Below, one piece after another: positions 5,877-10,059 of a stretch of DNA of 10,059 nt (position 1 is its first letter; every line of letters starts with the position of its first letter). The notes beneath the pieces were generated by a model that was not told where the DNA came from, searched no databases, and worked only from the letters and a program-made list of their open reading frames with translations. Made by a program: the position numbers and the translations under genes. Source of the DNA: Puniceicoccales bacterium (GTDB lineage: Bacteria > Verrucomicrobiota > Verrucomicrobiia > Opitutales > UBA953); the NCBI GenBank assembly GCA_031279675.1, contig JAITIB010000078.1, forward strand, positions 1 through 10,059, written 5' to 3'.

Positions 5877-7840
5877 GTTTGCGCGGGTTTGATTTTTGTC
5901 TTGGTTTTTTCCTTTGTTGTTTGTGTCACAAGGTAGGTTTTGGAGTGGATTGAGGCTTCATACATTTCCAGCATGGCGACGCCTTCGCGCGGGCGCACCT
6001 CGTCGTTGCGGGTGGCGCGGTCGATCTGGCGTTTTAACATGCGGCAAAGGTCTTCAGCGGTGTATTGGATCATGCCGAGAATTTTGTCGGTTGTGGAGCC
6101 GTTGATGGTTTCCTCGATGTAAAATCCGTCCTCTTCGTCGTCTTCGAGGAAGACGTGTGCTTCGCCGACGCGTCCGAAGAGGTTGTGCAGGTCGCCCATG
6201 ATGTCTTGGTAGGCGCCGACGAGGAATGCGCCCACGTAGTAGCGTTGGTTGGGCAGGAGGGGATGCAGGTTGAGCGTGGTTTTGATGTCTTCGAGGTCAA
6301 TGAACGCGGAGACTTTGCCGTCGCTGTCGCAGGTGATGTCGGCGAGCGTGGTGGGGATTGCGGGTTTTTCGTCGAGACGATGGATGGGGGCGATTGGAAA
6401 GAGCTGGTCGAGGGCCCAATGGTCGAGGAGGGATTGGAAGACGGAAAAGTTGCACACGTATTGCTCGGCGAGGAGTTTGTCGAGATCGCCAAGCTCGTCG
6501 GGGATTTCTCCGTGGGCGGGGAGTTTTTCCCGTATGTCGCGGCAGATGCGCCAGAAGAGGCGGTCGGCCTCGGCGCGTTCCTCGAGGCTGAGATAGCCGA
6601 GGTTGAAGAGCGTGTTGGCCTCTTCCTTTTTTTGCCGCGCGTCGTGGTAACGTTCGAGGGCGTCGAGGCGGGAGGGGTTTTTGTAAATGTCCTCAAGTTC
6701 GCGCACGAGTTGGGGGCGTTTTCCGCGGGGGGGCAGGATGGGGGCGTCGAGGTCGCGGTTGATGCGGTCAACCACTTCAAAGACAAGGATGGAGTGCGGG
6801 GCGACGAGGGCGCGCCCGCTTTCCGAGACGATGTCGGGGACGCGGACGTGGCTTTGTTCGCAGATGCTTTTGACGTTGGCGATGATGTCGCGCGCGTAGG
6901 CTTCCATGCTGTAGTTCATGGAGCTCTCGTAGTTGCTGCGGCTGCCGTCGTAGTCCACGCCGAGTCCGCCGCCGACGTCGAGCATGCCCATCGGGAAGCC
7001 GAGGCGGACGAGTTCGCAGTAGTATCGGGCGGCCTCGGAGACGGCTTTTTTTATCGTGCTGATGTTGGGCACTTGCGAGCCGATGTGAAAGTGGACGAGG
7101 CGGAGGCTTTCGCTCATGCGTGCGCGCATGAGTTTGCGCGTGGCGTGGATGATTTCGCAGGGGGTGAGTCCGAACTTGGCATTTTCCCCGGTGGATTCGG
7201 CCCATTTGCCCTCGCCTGCGGTGGTGAGCTTGAGGCGGAGTCCGATGTGCGGCTCGATGCCGGTTTCCTTGGAGAGGCGGATGATGGCATCCACCTCGGA
7301 AAGTTGTTCAATGACGATGATGGTTTGTTTGCCGAGGCGGCGGCCCATGAGGGCGAGCCGGATGTATTCGTCATCCTTGTATCCGTTGCAGATGAGGAGG
7401 GCGTTTTTGTTTTCGAGCAGGGCGAGCGCGATGAGCAGCTCCGGCTTGCTTCCCGCCTCCAGTCCGAAGTCGTATTTTTCGCCCGCGTCGAGAATTTCCT
7501 CAACCACCTCGCGGAGCTGGTTGACCTTGGTTGGGAAAACGCCGCGGTAGCGCCCGTCGTAGCCCTCGTCGCGAATGGCTTCGCGGAACGCCTCGTTGAG
7601 CTGGGTGACGCGCTGGCGGAGCATGTCTTGCAAGCGGATTGTCAGCGGGGGGCGGATTCCCATTTGGGCCGCCTCCTTGATAATGTCGAGGATGCGGATG
7701 CGGCGCTGGTCTCCCATCGGGTGGACACAGAGGCAACCGTTGCCGTCCACAGTGAAGTGGCCCGCGCCCCAGCGGTGAAATCCGTAATAGTCCTCGGCTT
7801 CACGGGGCGTCCATGTTTTGGGGGAGGAATTGGTGCTCAC
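5873..7840 (-). CDS. speA: Biosynthetic arginine decarboxylase SpeA
   Basis: A pyridoxal-phosphate, fold III (alanine racemase-like) decarboxylase converting arginine to agmatine for putrescine and spermidine synthesis. From GTG 7840 it is 655 residues, normal for SpeA. The protein opens with a YYGFHRWG segment typical of the family's N-terminus. The PLP lysine is Lys105 in VFPTKVNQ. HFHIGSQ (250-256), the phosphate-binding GGGLGVDYDG (290-299) and SESGRA (339-344) follow, and the C-terminal barrel has the DITCDSDG signature (501-508) with the active-site Cys504. The C-terminus is a short Lys/Thr-rich tail. The reading frame stays open upstream as far as 9193, but that extension is antisense to two real genes and has no family resemblance, so I place the start at GTG 7840. 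No clear Shine-Dalgarno precedes it. It is the first gene of the operon and its stop overlaps the next start by 4 bp. Confidence 0.95.
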   Translation of the reverse strand: MSTNSSPKTWTPREAEDYYGFHRWGAGHFTVDGNGCLCVHPMGDQRRIRILDIIKEAAQMGIRPPLTIRLQDMLRQRVTQLNEAFREAIRDEGYDGRYRGVFPTKVNQLREVVEEILDAGEKYDFGLEAGSKPELLIALALLENKNALLICNGYKDDEYIRLALMGRRLGKQTIIVIEQLSEVDAIIRLSKETGIEPHIGLRLKLTTAGEGKWAESTGENAKFGLTPCEIIHATRKLMRARMSESLRLVHFHIGSQVPNISTIKKAVSEAARYYCELVRLGFPMGMLDVGGGLGVDYDGSRSNYESSMNYSMEAYARDIIANVKSICEQSHVRVPDIVSESGRALVAPHSILVFEVVDRINRDLDAPILPPRGKRPQLVRELEDIYKNPSRLDALERYHDARQKKEEANTLFNLGYLSLEERAEADRLFWRICRDIREKLPAHGEIPDELGDLDKLLAEQYVCNFSVFQSLLDHWALDQLFPIAPIHRLDEKPAIPTTLADITCDSDGKVSAFIDLEDIKTTLNLHPLLPNQRYYVGAFLVGAYQDIMGDLHNLFGRVGEAHVFLEDDEEDGFYIEETINGSTTDKILGMIQYTAEDLCRMLKRQIDRATRNDEVRPREGVAMLEMYEASIHSKTYLVTQTTKEKTKTKIKPAQT

Positions 7841-7987
7841 AAGGGGCGGCAGGAAAGCACACAGGCTGCGGCTATCAATGTTTAACCGCTCCGGTGGCGT
7901 CACTTTTATCCTGTGTCGGGGTTGACGGGCGTGTGCCGTCCCCTTTGCATGGGAGCCGGACTCGTTTCTCCATAATTCCTCGCGCCA
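7841..7987. promoter_or_regulatory. Divergent intergenic region between speA and the glycine-rich protein gene
   Basis: This 147-bp spacer must hold promoters for both directions. On the + strand CATAAT (7971-7976) resembles a -10 box only 11 bases before ATG 7988, which would give a nearly leaderless message, but no good -35 box stands 16-18 bases upstream. On the - strand GATAAA (complement of 7905-7910) is a possible -10 for speA, again without a clear -35. Two inverted repeats are present: GACGG/CCGTC (7924-7928 and 7936-7940), and ACACAGG/CCTGTGT (7859-7865 and 7910-7916). None of these is strong enough to name a regulator. Confidence 0.3.
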
Positions 7988-8740
7988 ATGAACAACCGAA
8001 AACAAAAACTTTTTCCCTCCGCCACCCGAAGCTCCTCCCTGGGGGTGCTCGCACTGCTGCTCCTCCCGTTTGCGGCGGATCCTGCCGGCGCGCAGGATTT
8101 TCGCGGCGGGCGTCGCGGGGGCGGTTTTGGCAATGTTGCCGACGATGATGGCGGTGGCGTGGGCGGGCGGGGTGCCTTTGGCGGCGGCAACTGGGGTGGC
8201 GGGCGGCGGGGTTCGCGCCGCGGGCTTGCCCCTGGGGCAACCGAGCGCGCATCCTTTGCGCCGCTTGAGCTGCACGGCATGTTTGGCAGCGGCGAGAATG
8301 CCTGGGTGAGCATCACCGATGCTGGCACGGGCGCTTCGAAATGGGTGCGTGTGCGCGATCCCAATCCCAATGAAAAATGGTTTGTCGAAAGTGTGAATCC
8401 GCGCAACCGAAGCGCCATCGTCCGCATGGACGGCATGGCATTGAAGCTGGAAATGATCACCAACACCGGAGAGCCCATGAGCATTGCGCCGCAACCTGTC
8501 TCGCTGCCTGTCAGTGACGCTGGCGCGGACGCGACTGCTTTTGACGCCCGCGGCGTGGCCGCCGAGATGATGGCCTCGCGTGGAAACCCGGAACAGATAC
8601 GCGCTTTTGCCGAGCGCATGCGCGAGATGACCCCCGAGCAACGTTTGCAAGTGGCCGCCCAGTTTCGACAAATGCGCGGCGGGGCGAATGCCACCGGGGC
8701 GGTGCCGGCACCGGTTTCGCCACCTCCGCCCGACCAATGA
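7988..8740 (+). CDS. Secreted glycine-rich protein of unknown function
   Basis: A 250-residue protein I do not recognise by name. It has a long Sec-type signal peptide: a basic N-region, a hydrophobic stretch at 19-30, and a likely AGA|Q cleavage at 35-36. Residues 39-80 are extremely rich in Gly and Arg (runs such as RRGGGFG and GGGNWGGGRRG), suggesting a flexible linker or nucleic-acid- or surface-binding tail. Residues 91-157 form a compact region, LELHGMFGSGENAWVSIT then SKWVRVRDPNPNEKWFVESV, ending in RMDGMALKLEM. It reads like a small beta-barrel of the sort seen in the periplasmic homology region of GspC/PilP-type secretion proteins; this is only a resemblance. Residues 197-231 look like an amphipathic helix with ERMREMTPEQR, followed by a Pro-rich end. 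It lies 63 bp before hemB on the same strand. Gly-rich codons make the region very GC-rich. The existence of the gene is likely; the function is unknown. Confidence 0.75.
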   Translation: MNNRKQKLFPSATRSSSLGVLALLLLPFAADPAGAQDFRGGRRGGGFGNVADDDGGGVGGRGAFGGGNWGGGRRGSRRGLAPGATERASFAPLELHGMFGSGENAWVSITDAGTGASKWVRVRDPNPNEKWFVESVNPRNRSAIVRMDGMALKLEMITNTGEPMSIAPQPVSLPVSDAGADATAFDARGVAAEMMASRGNPEQIRAFAERMREMTPEQRLQVAAQFRQMRGGANATGAVPAPVSPPPPDQ

Positions 8741-8763
8741 GCCCACGGTGTTGCGGTTTCTTC

Positions 8764-8792
8764 CGCGCTTGTGCGCGAGGGGCGCTTCGCGC
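8764..8792 (+). promoter_or_regulatory. Alternating hairpin element in the hemB leader
   Basis: Three short arms lie directly before the hemB ribosome binding site: CGCGC (8764-8768), GCGCG (8773-8777) and CGCGC (8788-8792). The middle arm can pair with either neighbour, giving two mutually exclusive hairpins. A third option, GCGC(TTC)GCGC at 8782-8792, is also possible. The last arm ends one base before the AGGG Shine-Dalgarno, so pairing could affect ribosome access or weakly terminate the upstream message. There is no T tract. In DNA this GC-rich such repeats can arise by chance. Confidence 0.3.
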
Positions 8793-8796
8793 AGGG
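8793..8796 (+). promoter_or_regulatory. Ribosome binding site of hemB
   Basis: AGGG stands seven bases before ATG 8804, a normal spacing. It decides between the tandem starts ATG 8804 and ATG 8807 and against the upstream GTG 8771, which would add eleven residues without resemblance to the family. It is one of the few recognisable Shine-Dalgarno sequences in the window. Confidence 0.55.
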
Positions 8797-8803
8797 TGGG
8801 GGC

Positions 8804-9790
8804 ATGATGAAAGTTCCTCTTCGTATGCGTCGTTTGCGCCAAAGTGAGGGCGTGCGCGCGTTGGTGCATGAGACCGCGCTCGCGCCCGCCCAGCTTGTCC
8901 AGCCGGTTTTCGTCACGCACGGGGACGCGGAAGAGGCGGTGGCGTCGTTGCCGGGGATTGTCAGAATTCCGCTGGCGGGGCTGGGGGCGCATTGCCGGCG
9001 CTTGCGCCAGCTGGGGCTGGGAGGGATCGCGCTTTTCCCAAAAATTGATCCTGCGCTCAAGTCTGCCGACGGGCGCGAAGCGCTTTCGCCGGACACGCTT
9101 GTCCTGCGCGCAACGCGCACCGTGAAGGAGGCGGTTCCGGGCTTGCTTGTGTTCAATGACATCGCCCTGGATCCTTACACGACACACGGGCATGACGGCG
9201 TTTTGTCCGCCGATGGCAGCGACGTGGACAACGATGCCACCGTGGCCTTGCTCGTGGAAATGGCATTGCTAAACGCCGCGGCGGGGGCGGACTTTGTCGC
9301 GCCATCGGACATGATGGACGGACGTGTGGGCGCGATTCGTGCCGCCTTGGACGCGGAGGGAAATACGCCGACCGGGATTCTCGCGTATTCGGCGAAGTTT
9401 GCATCGGCCTATTACGGACCCTTTCGCGACGCGATCGGCAGTGCGCCACGCGCGGGCGGAACGGGCCTTTCAAAGGCGACCTACCAGCTCAACCCGGCCA
9501 ACCGGCGCGAGGCATTGCGCGAGGTGGCGCTGGATGTGGCGGAAGGCGCGGACATGGTCATGGTCAAACCGGCGGGGCCGTATTTGGACATCATTCGCGA
9601 GGTGCGCGACAGGGTGGAGGTGCCGGTGGCGGCATATCAGGTCTCGGGCGAGTATGCGCAGATTCACGCGGCGGCGCAGCGCGGGTGGCTGGACCTGACC
9701 GCCGCCCGGGATGAATCCCTGCTGGCGATCCGGCGGGCGGGCGCGGATTTTATCCTGACCTACTTTGCCGAGGCGTGGGCGCGGCGGTGA
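8804..9790 (+). CDS. hemB: Porphobilinogen synthase (delta-aminolevulinic acid dehydratase) HemB
   Basis: A 328-residue TIM-barrel enzyme that condenses two 5-aminolevulinate molecules to porphobilinogen in the cytoplasm, the second common step of haem and tetrapyrrole synthesis. Schiff-base lysines are Lys198 in AYSAKFAS and Lys255 in MVMVKPAGPY. The metal region DIALDPYTTHGHDG (119-132) has Asp/Ala where zinc-dependent enzymes have three cysteines, so this is the aspartate-rich, magnesium-type class, as in Pseudomonas and plants. Other family landmarks are RMRRLR near the N-terminus, APSDMMDGRVGAIR (166-179) and YQVSGEY (278-284). Length is typical. The start is chosen from the AGGG at seven bases; GTG 8771 is an in-frame alternative. 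It follows the glycine-rich gene by 63 bp and a hairpin overlaps its stop codon, so it may be transcribed alone or with that gene. Confidence 0.96.
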   Translation: MMKVPLRMRRLRQSEGVRALVHETALAPAQLVQPVFVTHGDAEEAVASLPGIVRIPLAGLGAHCRRLRQLGLGGIALFPKIDPALKSADGREALSPDTLVLRATRTVKEAVPGLLVFNDIALDPYTTHGHDGVLSADGSDVDNDATVALLVEMALLNAAAGADFVAPSDMMDGRVGAIRAALDAEGNTPTGILAYSAKFASAYYGPFRDAIGSAPRAGGTGLSKATYQLNPANRREALREVALDVAEGADMVMVKPAGPYLDIIREVRDRVEVPVAAYQVSGEYAQIHAAAQRGWLDLTAARDESLLAIRRAGADFILTYFAEAWARR

Positions 9791-9804
9791 GCCGTGCGCT
9801 CACC
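9786..9804 (+). terminator. GC-rich hairpin overlapping the hemB stop codon
   Basis: GGTGAGC (9786-9792) and GCTCACC (9798-9804) form a perfect 7-bp stem with a CGTGC loop. The hemB TGA (9788-9790) lies in the left arm. No T run follows, so it is not a textbook intrinsic terminator; it could stabilise the 3' end or be a protein site. From there to 9976 I see no gene. Confidence 0.3.
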
Positions 9805-9976
9805 TCCACCCGAACGATGCAAGCGAGATGAGTAGCCCGGACAACCCTGCCTGCGCCCGTGGATCAAAGCCTGTGGCACTGCCTTGCGCTTCGATTTTTC
9901 CGCCCGCAATATCTTTGAAAAAACCGCTTGCGTTGCCCCTTCTGAATCCTTTCTGAGTGTCCCCCACAAAACCGCA

Positions 9977-10059
9977 ATGACCGCCACCGTTCCCAACGCC
10001 ACCGCCAACACCGTCGCTCTTGGTTTCGCCCAAGCCGCCGGTTTTGTTGTTGGTGAAAA
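9977..10059 (+). CDS. Possible start of a gene running off the window
   Basis: An ATG at 9977 opens a frame that stays open for 27 codons to the last base. The encoded start, MTATVPNATANTVALG, then a hydrophobic FAQAAGFVVGE, is rich in Ala, Thr and Val and could begin a membrane or enzyme domain, but too little is visible to assign a family. Codons end mostly in C, as in the coding parts of this genome. No Shine-Dalgarno or clear promoter precedes it, which is common here. The alternative is chance open sequence. Confidence 0.4.
   Translation, partial: MTATVPNATANTVALGFAQAAGFVVGE

Noticed and set aside
4836..5936. 366-residue + strand frame across the exported protein gene
   Set aside because: The opposite strand has a signal peptide, ATGA overlaps on both sides and family-like motifs; this frame has none.
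6065..7885. 606-residue open frame on the + strand across speA
   Set aside because: It is an antisense shadow of a well-supported gene and its Ala/Glu/Asp/Val-rich sequence has no family features.
7841..9193. Upstream extension of the speA frame on the - strand, adding about 450 residues
   Set aside because: The extension is antisense to the glycine-rich gene and to hemB, is basic and low in recognisable motifs, and SpeA has normal length from GTG 7840. Stop-free antisense frames are common in GC-rich coding DNA.
1..10059. Defence system, prophage, insertion sequence, CRISPR array, tRNA or rRNA
   Set aside because: I looked for transposases, terminal inverted repeats, regularly spaced repeats, nucleases and RNA-gene signatures and saw none; the gene content is metabolic and envelope-related.

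Overview
The window is GC-rich bacterial DNA, densely packed with protein genes. It has no RNA gene, insertion sequence, CRISPR array or phage module that I can see. Most start codons lack a good Shine-Dalgarno sequence, and three gene junctions use 4-base ATGA overlaps. An aryl-polyene-type fatty acid module, a SpeA arginine decarboxylase, a MurG outside any visible division cluster, and an exported protein resembling the tail of glycoside hydrolase family 2 proteins suggest a Gram-negative bacterium. Verrucomicrobiota (Opitutales-like) is my best guess, but this is inference and not read from a marker gene.

Region 1 (1-3566, + strand) holds four consecutive genes: a 5'-truncated ketosynthase, a hotdog-fold 3-hydroxyacyl-ACP dehydratase, a FabG-like ketoreductase and a second complete ketosynthase. 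This is the order apeO-apeP-apeQ-apeR that ends aryl polyene (APE) pigment clusters. Together they would supply condensation, ketoreduction and dehydration for repeated extension of a polyene chain on an acyl carrier protein. The starter, ACP, chain-length-factor and export genes would lie upstream, outside the window.

Region 2 (7840 down to 3697, - strand) is a tightly coupled three-gene operon: speA, an exported protein of 348 residues, then murG. Both junctions are ATGA overlaps. It converges on the APE module across 130 bp that contain one weak hairpin. Polyamine synthesis, an envelope protein without a catalytic barrel, and the lipid II-forming glycosyltransferase are an unusual combination, and this is the most interesting part of the window.

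Region 3 (7841-10059, + strand) starts with a 147-bp divergent spacer. It is followed by a secreted glycine-rich protein of unknown function, hemB of the aspartate-rich (magnesium-type) class with a structured leader, a spacer of about 190 bp, and the first 27 codons of a possible gene that runs off the window. I found no defence, mobile or plainly novel multi-gene system. The candidates worth following are the speA-murG operon and the barrel-less exported protein.
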